A stretch of DNA of 64,000 nucleotides from the NCBI GenBank assembly GCA_017893485.1, contig CM030362.1, positions 183,976,175-184,040,174 on the forward strand, read 5' to 3'. Positions 44,994-56,000 of this stretch are shown one piece after another; within the stretch, counting starts at the first letter, position 1, and each line of letters opens with the position of its first letter. This DNA comes from Hemerocallis citrina (taxonomy: Eukaryota; Streptophyta; Magnoliopsida; Asparagales; Asphodelaceae). Below the pieces are notes generated by a model, which saw nothing but the letters and a program-made list of their open reading frames with translations, did not search any database and was not told the DNA's origin. Both the position numbers and the translations under genes were made by a program.

Positions 44994-47538
44994 GTTCTCT
45001 CGGATACTAATATATCCAATTCAATCGGGATTCGCATATCCAATTTGATCGGGATTCACATTTAAAATTATTGTGGATTCAAATATGGATAACTCATATT
45101 CATACGAATTCAGATGCTGATACGGATATCCAATTTAAAAAAAACTCGAATGAGGATACGAATATGGATATGGATATGTATAAAAAGCAAACCGATATTC
45201 GTATCCATATAATATAATATGTATATATTCATTTATTTATATAATATAATATTACTAGGTTTGTCCATTGACACGTGCCTATGACACGTCTTCGAAATGG
45301 TGCACCTGGTTTGATTATATAAAATAGTTTTAGAGGTCCAGCAAATTAATTGAAGTAGGAAACATATTATATGAGAAAGAAGCATATCTACCTTTAAGCT
45401 CAACCATCGCCTTCTTGATTATTCGCTTGAACTTACCTGTAATGCATATACTTTGTTAGAAACACTGCATAGAGTTTTTTTTAACTTCAACATCACTTTT
45501 AGATACTCGTAATAGTTATGCAAGGACATGATCGTATAGGTTTTATAGAACTTGCTCTAATCCTATAACCAATATGAGCATGTCTAAATACAATGGTAAC
45601 CCAAGTGCAGGTGTAAAGGTATCTACGATACCAATAATCTAAACATTTGTTTGTCTGAGACTCAGTTTGTAATTAAAATATCTCTTATTATTATTTCAAC
45701 CAAAATGTAATACATAAAGTTCTCAAAACTCTAATCCAAGCTAATTATTTCTTTTATCTCTACTTTGTCTCCCCATTCTCAAAACCCTAATCCAAGCTAA
45801 TTATTTCTTTTATCTCCACTTTGTCTCCCCATTGCACCTTTATAAAAAAAACAATTCAAAATGGATCAATAACAAATTTACTTTAGCTGTCTTTCTTGAG
45901 TGGAGAGTTTGCACCCTTCACTGGTAAACTCCAGTCATCTCAATCTTATATATCCAAATATACACTAAAAGTTCTTATATGTTATGTTATCCATGGTTTC
46001 AAATAACCGGTGAAGGGAACACTTCACGATAGTTTATTCTCTTGTAGTAAAGAAATTAATGCTGCATATTTATCAAGTTATTTTAGGTTGCTGATCAGCT
46101 TACTTGTCCCGCTATTGTTTGGAAGCCCAAATTGAGGCCACCAAATAATCAGTCTCTCACTTGCGTACCCTTTAAATAAAAACCAATAAAAAACTCAGCA
46201 AATAAATCACCAAATTAAATTTTTTTAAACCCAAAAATAAAATAATCATACCTCTCTGAACTTAGATCCCATGCACACACAAAATTCGAGTCAGCAAAAA
46301 ACTGAGTAAACCCCTGCACACACAAAATTAAAAATATATCAAATAGTGGCTCTCGGTTCGGTGGAGGGGAGTCGCTGATTCGGAGTTACTTGATATTCGC
46401 TCTCGATTTGGTGGAGGGGAGTCGCCGATACGGAATCAGCAGCGGATCAAATATCGGCGACGACCTCTTGATTGGGGTTCAACACTGGATTTGGATTTAG
46501 ATTTGCTTTGAGATTTGCACTTGAGAGGATGATGGAGGCTTCGCCAATGGAATGGAAGCGAAAGTTTAAGAAAATGGTTTTAGGGATTCGGAGTTAGCGG
46601 CTTAAAAACGCTAGGGGAGAGAGAGAGAGAAATTGGAGCTCTCTGGTTTGGGAAATAGAGAGAGCAAACTGATCTGAATAAGAGAGAGAGAGAAATAATT
46701 AAATAAATAAAGGAGTTGTTTTTTTTAGGGGGGGATTTGAATTTGAATTTTGTGGGCAAACTTTTGGGCGGAAAAATATCTTTTGTGAGCTTAGATCTGG
46801 GCCATTGATTTCCTTACTATTGAAGGAGAGCCACTTGATAGTTTTTCTTTGTGTTTTATTATATATATAAGTTATATGTTAAGTAGTTAACTGTATGTAA
46901 TTAAGTATACAACTATATGAAACGTAAGTGTGTTTTTCACTTCATTAATAGTAACCACTTAATATTTTTATGAATTATTCTGCTTCATTTGGTCCTCAAA
47001 ATCAAAATGAACCATATTTTAAGAGTTCCCCCAATACATCCAATTCCCCAATTTCCCAAATCTCCAACTCCATATCTTCTACCAGTCTACTAGCGTCTTC
47101 TCTCCACCTCCTTTCCAACATCCTCTCCGACCTCCTCTCATATATCTGCTTTCAACTCTCAATGTTGTCTTGTTCAACTCCTCATTCCAACTCCCCCAGC
47201 TTATATGAGCTGTAATGTATATTAAATAAATTTTTCTTAGCTTCTTTTGTTGTGCTAATATAGAAGAAGTGAAAGTCAATACTTCGTACGATATCAAATT
47301 TTGGTTTAATGATATACAGAGTACTAGTTAAGAAAAAATGATAGCAAAACATATATATTTGATGTCTGAATTTGTATCCGTATTTGATAGACTGTATCCA
47401 ATTTATATCCATATGTGATATTTGTGAATACGGATATGAGTTTTTTTTCTGAGCCATATCCGTATCTGTATCTGAATTCATCTTTGGAATGCGGATATAG
47501 ATGTTGGTATAGATAATATCCAATCCAAAAGTATCCTA
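44994..47538. mobile_element. Middle element of the nest, 9-bp duplication GTGACCACT
   Basis: A perfect 9-bp repeat GTGACCACT at 44985-44993 and 47539-47547 bounds the insert. The ends contain CGGATACT and AGTATCCT and many GGATATCC-type words in opposite orientation, suggesting a Mutator-like non-autonomous element. The open frame at 46970-47215 (serine- and proline-rich) is not recognisable. A Helitron fills 45255-46869. Confidence 0.65.
45255..46869 (-). mobile_element. Non-autonomous Helitron, ~1.6 kb
   Basis: CTAG at 45255-45258 is preceded by A (the 3' end on the minus strand), with the short hairpin region ACACGTGCC...GACACGTC inside. The 5' end near 46869 reads (minus) ...TATAATAAAACACAAAG, matching the 5' end of 17129-18149, and both share GAAGGAGAGCCACTTGATAG. 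The expected TC at the 5' end is eroded. No coding sequence recognised. Confidence 0.65.
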
Positions 47539-48039
47539 GTGACCACTAAGTCCCCTGTAGTTTTACAATTAGTGCACCCTTTTATATGTTGGAAAAAAAA
47601 ACTCTTTTGCCCTCTAAGTTTCAGGAGGCTTTCAAAGTATTTAAAAAAAAAATTCAAGAGAGCTTTTCTAAAGTTTTTGCAGATAAGTAAACTGAAAGAA
47701 ATGAGAAATTTAACTGATAACTCCAGTTATAATGAAGGCTAAGCTACAAAATACTTTGAGTAAACAGTTTTTAAAAATTGGGGCAGTAAACTCTTTGAGT
47801 TTTGAAGGGCAAAAAAGACATTTTATCCAAATATATATGGGTGTACACTTCTTTTGAAACTATTATGGGAGTTTGGTGTTCACATCAAATCTTCAGGGGA
47901 GCTTAGTGTAACACTCCCAAAACGCAGGGAGGGTTAGTGAAATGTGTGCTTAAGATATAATTAGGCGGTGTCTATGGTCCATATAACTACGATTTAAAAT
48001 TTGGTGATCGACATTGGTTTAGTGGTTTGGTTATCAACA

Positions 48040-48394
48040 CTAGTATTTTTCAACGTGCGATGCACGTTTTAGCACGTGCGATTTACGTGTAAAAAATAGT
48101 TTTGAAGTTGGACGTGCGTTGCACGTAATTGGCAAAAATATTTTGAAAAAAAAACTACAATTTTTACAATTGTTTATAAGTAGAATTTGAGTTTTATGTA
48201 CAACATATGTGTATATTTAGTGTTTCAAAAATATTTTTAAATTATTTTGAACATGCGTTGCATGTTTTAAATAGGTGAATTTTTTTTTTAATTTATTTAT
48301 TTTTATTGTAATTAATGGAAGAGTTAGAGTTGCACGTATAAGATACGGGTTCGTACAGCTCAAACTCTTCCATTATAATATTGGAGACTAGAGA
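48040..48394 (-). mobile_element. 355-bp non-autonomous Helitron
   Basis: Minus-strand 5' end TCTCTAGTCTCCAATATTAT, then AATGG; 3' hairpin ACGTGCATCGCACGT, then CTAG at 48040-48043 and T. A second CACGTGC-type palindrome near 48075 and others (TTGCACGT, GCGTTGCA) recur inside, as if older Helitron ends were retained. Confidence 0.75.
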
Positions 48395-48848
48395 TTAGAG
48401 AGATCTCTCTAATCGCAAGATTCCAGAGTCTTTCTTAGAAATTGGGAAAATGTGTGACAGTGTGAGCATGGGAATTTGGGAAGACAAAAAATACATGTAA
48501 TGCGCGGGTTAGAGATTAATATAATGAGGCTTCTAGAAAAACAAAAAATTGTAGCACATGTGCAATGGCAGGTTTTGTTTACTGTTCGTTTTTCTAACAA
48601 AAATAACTAGCCCCTCATTATTATGAAAATGTACGCATAATGAGTGGTGTTGTATGAGCAGTTTTAATTATACTGAATCACTTAATTGTACTCAACATTT
48701 GGAAACAGTAACATTTGGAATGAGTAGTGCTAGTTATAACTACCAAATATTTGGAGAGTTAGATTCCATTTTAACTCTGAATGTTTGAGTATAAAAAGCA
48801 AATTTTCTTACCCATAAATAAATGAATTAATAATAATCTATCTGTCTA
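48395..48848. other. Spacer between Helitrons
   Basis: AT-rich, no gene recognised. It begins inside a perfect 22-bp palindrome at 48393-48414 (GATTAGAGAGATCTCTCTAA then TC) that straddles the end of the Helitron at 48394. Confidence 0.5.
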
Positions 48849-48860
48849 TCTATACTATTA

Positions 48861-49161
48861 CTAGTATTATACACGTGCACACGTGTACGTGGAAAAAATT
48901 GAAGGATAATGAAAAGGATAAAAAGAAAATAATTTCCAAACCGATCAACTTTTGAAAATATTTACAAAACAGATCAACTTTCGAAAATATTTACCCAAGT
49001 TAGTCCATAAGTAAAAAATAAAATAATTTTCAAACTGAACCACTTTCGAAAATATTTACCAAACAGGTCCACTTTCAAAAATATTTACCAAAGTAACCCA
49101 ACCCGTGCGTTGCACGGGTTGGGTTACTGACTAAGGGGTTCTCCCATTATAGTATTAGAGA
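48861..49161 (-). mobile_element. 301-bp Helitron inserted in the 5' end of the larger one
   Basis: Minus-strand 5' end TCTCTAATACTATAATGGGA at 49161 and 3' CTAG at 48861-48864, with the palindrome ACACGTGCACACGTGT just inside. A second strong hairpin (AACCCGTGC GTT GCACGGGTT) lies near its 5' end at about 49100-49125. Inserted between A (48860) and T (49162). Confidence 0.75.
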
Positions 49162-49273
49162 TTAAACAAAGCCTCAATTTGGTGGCTTTTTACTATCATA
49201 CCCCTATAAACATAAAAGGCTAAAAAAATATATAGGGTCAATTCTATCAATTTTTGCCCCTCATCCATCCACA

Positions 49274-49624
49274 ATGAGAGGTCAGAAATGTAATAACCCT
49301 GCATTACATCTCTTCATCTTTCTATACCCTTTTTCGCATCTCCCGATCCATCTCTCCCTTCAACTCACTCTTTGCACCTCCCGATCTCTCTCCCTTCAAC
49401 TCATCCTGCTTTCATCCCCTACCTCTTCAACTCCCATCATCTCTCCTGGCCTACCCTTCGACTGCAGTGCCAGGCAGCCCCTAGTCGCGCCTCTCGACGC
49501 AGACCAACAGCCACCCCTGTGTGCTCTTCTCCTCCGTCGCCGTGCAGCCCCTCATCCCGATGCCTTTGCCATGGCACAGCTGCCGACCGTCGCGCCACCT
49601 CCCCACTACAGTCGCGCACCTCAA
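49274..49624 (+). other. Open frame of unknown origin in Helitron cargo
   Basis: It reads MRGQKCNNPALHLFIFLYPF, then proline-rich FAMAQLPTVAPPPHYSRAPQ and meets GTAAAG at 49625, which could be a splice donor. Base composition shifts to C-rich compared with the surrounding AT-rich DNA. It may be a captured gene's first exon, or chance. I do not recognise it. Confidence 0.25.
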
Positions 49625-49638
49625 GGTAAAGGATCCTC

Positions 49639-49762
49639 TTTTCCAAAAAAAAAAAATTTCATTATTTTGAGCTGGGAGTTTGAAGCATTTTCCTTTTGAT
49701 TGATTTTAGGTTTGATTGAGGAGGGGAGGGGGATGACACAAGTTTGAGGCGGTAGTGGGTCT
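49639..49762 (+). repeat. Direct duplication, copy 1
   Basis: Contains TTATTTTGAGCTGGGAGTTT, GAAGCATTTT, TTGAGGAGGGGAGGGGGATG and GTTTGAGGCGGTAGTGGGTC. The same run occurs at about 50356-50461, lacking a 12-bp insert (TTTTAGGTTTGA). It is a local duplication inside the Helitron cargo. Confidence 0.8.
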
Positions 49763-50355
49763 TACGTAATATTGTACAAAACAATATGATGTCCAACTTC
49801 CAAGTTCCAAGTGGGGACAATCGGTTTCGCAAATGACAAAGGAACAAAAACCCAACAAAAAAAAGGGAAACCCAGAAGAGATTCAAGATAAGAGAGTCTC
49901 AAATCTCAACAATGGAGGTATAAATCAAGCAATGATTGCCAGTGCTCTCATATGTCAACTAAAGTGAGGCCTCACCAATCGAATCACCAGAATGTGGACC
50001 ACCTGTTCGATGTAAGTACCCTTTTTCGTTCAGTTACATAAATTCTTTCATTTTGTTTTTGTCATTAATGGGTACTCTTTGTTTCACTTATTCCATTTAG
50101 ATGCTGCTTGATATAATAATATCACTAACTGGGTTGCTTCGAATTGACTGTTAGCTGCATGAACCTTTGTATACTAAAATATACAGATGCATAGAAGACT
50201 ATTAGTGTTAACTGCTTCGTATTAACAACATTTTGCGAGAGATTAGTCTCAGGTGAGGTGCTAAATGGGGTTGACTGTCACAAGGTTTGATTAGTCAAGC
50301 CCCCAACACTCATGCTTACAATTATGAACGATAATTAAGTGGAGTTTGAAGCATT

Positions 50356-50461
50356 TCCAAAAAAAAAAAAAAATCATTATTTTGAGCTGGGAGTTTGAAG
50401 CATTTTTCTTTTGATTGAGGAGGGGAGGGGGATGACACAGGTTTGAGGCGGTAGTGGGTCG
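50356..50461 (+). repeat. Direct duplication, copy 2
   Basis: The second copy of the block at 49639-49762, preceded in both places by a long A tract. It runs into the G homopolymer at 50470. Confidence 0.8.
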
Positions 50462-50469
50462 TCTCTGTT

Positions 50470-50493
50470 GGGGGGGGGGGGGGGGGGGGGGGG
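50470..50493 (+). repeat. Run of 24 G
   Basis: An uninterrupted guanine homopolymer at the 3' edge of the duplicated block. It can form G-quadruplex structure and is prone to length error in sequencing. Confidence 0.9.
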
Positions 50494-51519
50494 AGGAACT
50501 GAAGAAGGGAAAGAGGTATATATGTGTAAATTTGGCTAGAACTAAATACAACTTTAGTGAGTTTTCGCAAAATCTGAAAATTAAGATATTATTCACCATA
50601 ATTTGTTGTTATTAATGTGCTGATTTAGATTAGATGGAGCGGAGAATTTTTCGTCGTTCTGTTGGCCTGCTGAAAGGGTAATATAGGATGGAGGGCTGAT
50701 TGACTCATCCCCATTCAGAGGTGCAGCTGTTAGCAACTGAGCAAGGTATTTAGTCTTTCTCTCTCTCTTACCTACATTTAGGGTTCCATGTAAGCTTGAT
50801 TTTAATAGCTGCAAAATTTGTATATTGATTTGTTTGCTTTTGAATCTCTCTACCTTGAAACATGGTTGCTGCAAATGTAGGGGTATGCCACTATCATTAA
50901 TTTAGGAAACATGAATATGTGTGAAACCATCAAATTTGACAGAAATGAATCGATATGTTGCAATTTGCAGTCTCACTTGTAGCACTTTACAAGACCAGGT
51001 TAGTGAAGGAATTTATCCTACATTGTAGTGCTTCGTCAGAGTGTTAAAATTATAGTTGGGAAGCAGCGGCACATTTGCAAAATTAGTTGGTTTTGCTAAT
51101 CTATATATTGATGAAGATTTGAGAACATAGTGGAGGTAACTTGAGAATTGAAGTAGCAGAGGTGTTCAATAGTGTATAATGACGTATGTGAAATAGGTTT
51201 TCAGTAGCATATAATGATGTATGTGAAATGGTGGCTGGCTTGAGAGTATTGTAAAGAAGAGGTGGATACGGGATTCATGCTGGTGAAAGGACGGAAAATT
51301 GAATAAGAACGTGAGTGAAGATGAAAGTAGGGAATATTGTTGTAGTTTTTAATGAAGAAGGAACATAAAGAGTATTATTGTGGATTCGGGTTTAAGTATT
51401 ATGATTAACTGAATGTATGGGAAATTTTGAGTTCATATTGTATATGGATCTATCTGTATATTGAAGTGTAATGTCTTAGTGTGAGAAATGAGAATGCATG
51501 TACTATGAAAATGCCCTCA

Positions 51520-51775
51520 AATTGAGATAATTAACCTTGAGAAACTCAAAAGTATAGTATGATTTCTTCAAATTGAGATAATTAACCTTGCGAAACTCAA
51601 ACACCAGTATGATTTGCATGTATTGAGAAAATACATGCATTCAAAGTTCAAAATGAATATAAATTGTGAAGCCAATAATTAACCTTGAGAAACTCAAAAG
51701 TATAGTATGATTTGCATGTATTGGGAAAATAATTAACACATGCACGCAAAGATCAAAATGAATAAATTGTGAAGC
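51520..51775 (+). repeat. Short tandem duplication block
   Basis: Three partial copies of AATTAACCTTG(A/C)GAAACTCAAA, two followed by AGTATAGTATGATTT and two by GCATGTATTG(A/G)GAAAAT, spaced about 50 and 105 bp apart. Non-coding. The stretch 50600-51520 before it holds nothing I can name. Confidence 0.7.
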
Positions 51776-52154
51776 CCTTGAACTACCCTTGATAACCTTC
51801 CACATTAATCCTTCATTCTCTCTCTCTATATATATACACCAAACTGCATTCAGTTCTTTTTTCCCCTCTAAATAAAAATTCAACTGTCCCTTGCTCTCCC
51901 TCCAAACTGTAATAGACTCTCAACAGCCAACAAGGTAAGATTTTTGGGGTTTCGTTTTAATGATTTAAAGATTTTTGGGGTTTCAGTCATACTATTTTTT
52001 TTCCCATTTAGAATTACCTTCTGATATTAATTTTTGATGCCTTGCATTTGTGGAGATTTTAAGATTGTGAGTTATTACGAGTAGTCACCCACTGTCATGG
52101 GCTATTTAGTATACATGTTTTTTGTACGCGTGCATCGCACGTGCATTATACTAG

Positions 52155-52404
52155 TAATAATAATAAAAAGGAAGAGAGGAATTTGGTCGAAGAGGCGGCG
52201 ACTGGCGATGCTAACGGAGCTTGCACGTGAGCTCCAGGAATCAACATCGTCGCTAATCTCAAAGACAGACGTGTAACGAAGAGCAGGTGCTCGCTCTCGA
52301 ATCCGATCTCCAGGTTGAGCTTCGATAATGATGTTTTTTTGGGATTTTAAGGTTTGATGTTGGTGATTTGAGATACGGAATCTTAGTTTTGGTTTTGCAT
52401 GCAT
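52155..52404 (-). other. Possible gene fragment beside the Helitron 3' end
   Basis: The minus strand reads IIEAQPGDRIRERAPALRYT, then SVFEISDDVDSWSSRASSVS and IASRRLF without a stop. The composition looks protein-like (acidic-serine segment, balanced codons), unlike the flanking DNA. I cannot assign it to a family. It lies just outside the Helitron end at 52154. Confidence 0.3.
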
Positions 52405-52478
52405 TGTAGCACTGTGTTAATTTTAAACTGTTAAGTCAAAGAAAAATAAAAATAAAAAAATGAAAGGAAACCGAGGTT

Positions 52479-53034
52479 ATGCGCAATTGTAAATTTTGTA
52501 GTGTGTCAATGGTATGTGGTAATTTTCTCAATTTGATAGTAATCGATTGCACTTCCTCTGTTATTATAAACAGGGTAGAAGGTCATAAGTTCCAACATGG
52601 CATGCGGCAGGGCGATCCCATATCTTTCATCTTATTCGTTCTTGTTGTTGATGTTTTCAGCCGTCTGCTTCTCGTTAATGGTAACACTAACATGATTCAA
52701 GGCTTGGGTGGTTTTCAAGATTTTAAGAGTGTACTTAACCTCCAGTACGCTGACAATACAATTTTGTTTGCCAAACCGGATGGCCCTTCCCTACAGAACC
52801 TTAAGATTCTTCTCTATCCTTCTGAAGGTGCTTCTGATATCTCTATTAACTTTCATAAATTTTCTATCATTTGGCTTGACGGGTCCACTAGCAGACACAC
52901 TGAGATTGCTAACTTCTTTAATTGTTCGTCTGGATCGTTCCCGGTTAAATACTTAGGCATCCCTCTTCGATGGGGTAAACTCCATAAAGAAGGTTGGACC
53001 CCCAAGATTGACAAGATTGAGTCTAGACTCAATG
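52479..53034 (+). pseudogene. LINE reverse transcriptase, upstream part
   Basis: It reads HKFQHGMRQGDPISFILFVL, VVDVFSRLLL, LQYADNTILFAKPD, DISINFHKFSI and GSFPVKYLGIPLRWGKLHKE, the RT core of plant LINEs. The catalytic box is YADN in place of YADD, so it is inactive. The frame runs into TKIDKIESRLN-type sequence (PKIDKIESRLN) and is cut at 53034 by an LTR inserted after CAATG. It resumes at 60551. The start is 5'-truncated near 52470. Confidence 0.88.
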
Positions 53035-56000
53035 TGTAACACCCCGCAAAATAGCATATAACTATTTTGCATGATAATCCATGCACAGTTGAGAATTGCA
53101 TGTGATTACATATTTTTCTAATAATTATTAGTTTTAAATGAGAAATTTCAGATATATTAGTTATTCTGAACGCGATGAGGTATATTCGGGATATCTTCTC
53201 AATTAAACTATGTGTATTGTTCCGATTATTTTAACGAGACAATCTTTGGGGCAAATAGTATTTTTATAAAATATATTCTTATATTCTACAAATAAATATT
53301 TTTATTTGTAAGCATGTATATATGTATGTATGTATATTGTGATTGGATTGTATATGATATAAATACTATATATATATATATATTTGTATGCATACATATT
53401 TAATTAAGTTATATTGAAATGGATTGTAAGTAAGAATATATATATATGTTGGAGTGTACGTATGTGTATATTTTGTATACATATGAAAGTGTATGTATTT
53501 TAGAGATTATTGTATGCATATGAATTAATCTAGAGTTCTTTTTTGATCATGATGATCAAACACAAAACCTAGGGCTAGGATTGATTGATGATCAAATAAA
53601 AATCCCCCACTCTCTTCCCCTTCCCCATTCTTCTCCACCGACCTACCCCCATCCCCTTCTCTCAGGCCGCCGAAATCCTCCCCATCCATGGCCGAAACCC
53701 TCCTTCCCCCATCTCCATCTCATTTTCACCCCAAAACCTTCACCTCCATCTTATTCTACTTCTCCTACTCTCCATCTTCTTCTACTACTTCTTCATGAGA
53801 TGAGAAAAGAAAGAAAGAAGAGGGTTTTTGATTTTGCTTGTGGGTTCTTGGAGCTTTGGAGGTGAAGAAGAAGTTGAGAGGAGGAGAAGAGCTAGCAAAA
53901 CAAGAGCTTGGAGACTCTTCAATGGTGGGTGTTCTCAAACTCTAATCTAGTTATTTTATTTTTTTGTGCATGTGATGGAATTTCTATTTTACAAATGGCT
54001 TAGAATCTTGACCCAAGATTTTTAGGGTATGTTCTACTATGAGTCTAGAGCATGCTTTATTTCCCCCCCCATAATATTTAGGGTTCATTTAGTAGCTCAA
54101 ACAAAATTTTCATTTCGGGGCAATGAGTAGCAAAGAACTACTGTGTTTATGAAACTTGTGTGCTCTTCCAAAAATTATATCTCGGAATTGGTAGAGTATT
54201 TTAATCCCAAATTTTTACTAGGTGTTCCTGAATGTGTTAACAACCATAGTTTCAAATTTCACATTTTTCTGAGTTCGTTTAATGCTTTGAAAAAATATGG
54301 ATTAGCAACTGGTCCAGAACAAAAAGCTGGTTCAGCCCTGTTTTGGAATTGAAGATCCATAACTACTTATTGGTGCATAATTTTGCAATGGAATTTTTAC
54401 TGTAGTATGTAGTGCGAGTCTGAATCATGTTTCTAAAATTTCAGAATTTTTAGATAATATATGATGGGGTTTCAAAATTATTTTGTAACCAAGGGTTTTA
54501 TACACTACTGAGAGCAGAAGAATGCTTTTCACTAAATTCAAAGGGCTATATCTCTCTGTCTATTTTGGATCTGAATGCAATTTTTGAATATGTTAGACTT
54601 GTATATGTCTAGTTACTGAGTCTAAAATTTCATAAGTATTGGACTTGTGGTTGAATTGATATTGAATTTTAAATAGACCAGGTTCAGTTTTAGCTCAGGT
54701 TAGCTAGTCTGGAAGAATGATTAATTAGAGATTTGTAGTAGAGAGTTTTAGCTTTCTAAAACATCTTGAATCATGCAATTTCAGTTTGTGGTTTGAAACA
54801 TATGATTTTTCTAAGTTTGGGACATAACCAGTCTTACTAAAAAGAACCTTGTTTGTAGAGTAACTCATTTTTCTCCTGTGTACACCTGATGAGAAATAGG
54901 GGTTTTCCAGTGTTTTAATTGATGAATCTGAGGATGTGATCAACTAGGAAGTTGTAGTAGACACTCCCAAATTTCTATAGAATTCACGATAGCGTAATTC
55001 TGATAAGTGAGCAAGTTTTTATGTCATTGGCAAGATGTAGCGAATGCATTGAAGAAGTGTACAGCTGAGAACATATAGGAATTTTATAGCATCTAGCTGG
55101 TTGAATATGAAGGAATTGTTAACTAGAGACTTGTAGTTAGAATCTTAGCTTTCTAGAATGGGTAAGATCATGCAATTCCAATTTGTATTTTGAAAGTTGA
55201 AAGTTTTAAGGTGCAGCAACTGCATTTCTTTGAACTGCTTATAATTAGTAGATTGTTAAGGGGTTTTCTCACTTTAGTTGGTATAATTTGGGATAGTCAT
55301 CAACTAGAGAAGTTAAGTAGAGAACTATGTGTCATGCCCCACTTTCCATTCTAAGGGAACACAGACACGTAACTGAGGCCCAGTGAATGATATAAGTATG
55401 ACAACTCATATCATCCATAAGCTGTACAATACCATGTCACTCAACAGTTCAATAATAATCACATAAACAAGAATATAATGCAATAACCAATATATAAAAT
55501 ACAAGGACTTACCAAATAGACACAGAATATGCAGTACAATAACAGTTCAACGAGTTCTCTCAATAACCTATCGTCTGTACCTGTACATCATAACTCAAAG
55601 AAAGACAAAGAGAAAGTTATAGGCCACAAGTAGTACAAGCAAAAGGGTACAAAATGAAAATATAATAAAGAACAAAAACCAAGATATAACGGGGAACAAT
55701 GACAAGAATCAAAGAACATGAATAAAACGAAGTCAAGTGTGATGCAACTAACTATAAACATATGAACGGAAGACAACAACTTGTGACTGACAAACACGTA
55801 ACGGAAATGGGTTCATGCAAACTTGAATCATGTGACTTCTAAATCAAAATCATATAACCAAATCATGTAACTTGTAACGAAATTAGGAAACTAGTAGACA
55901 GGATCATGCATGTACTTAGTGTCAACTTAAGTCTATTATTTAATTTAGTCCTGTCTAATGTAGCACTTCATGAGTCCCATACATTTACGACATGGTTGCT

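Larger units (their letters stand above)
44928..47952. mobile_element. Outer TIR element of a three-level nest
   Basis: The left end GGGTAAATTTCACTAACC and the right end GGTTAGTGAAATGTGTGC are imperfect inverted repeats. The flanks share AGATATAA (44920-44927, 47953-47960). It resembles widespread plant elements that begin GGGTAAATTTCACTAACC. Most of its length is the inserted element at 44994-47538; its own sequence is only about 480 bp. Confidence 0.65.
48849..52154 (+). mobile_element. 3.3-kb cargo-bearing Helitron with a Helitron nested at its 5' end
   Basis: The 5' end is A|TCTATACTATTA, interrupted at once by the Helitron 48861-49161, then TTAAACAAAGCCTCAATTTG, GTGGC. The 3' end is the hairpin GCGTGCATCGCACGTGC followed by ATTATACTAG|T at 52154. 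The cargo (about 2.9 kb) includes an ORF with a possible splice donor (49274-49624), a duplicated 110-bp block, a 24-G run and a repeat block near 51.5-51.8 kb. No Rep/helicase. The pairing of these two ends is inferred. Confidence 0.5.

Noticed and set aside
53581..53865. Proline-rich plus-strand open frame
   Set aside because: Falls in the pyrimidine-rich leader-like part of a solo LTR; no domain.
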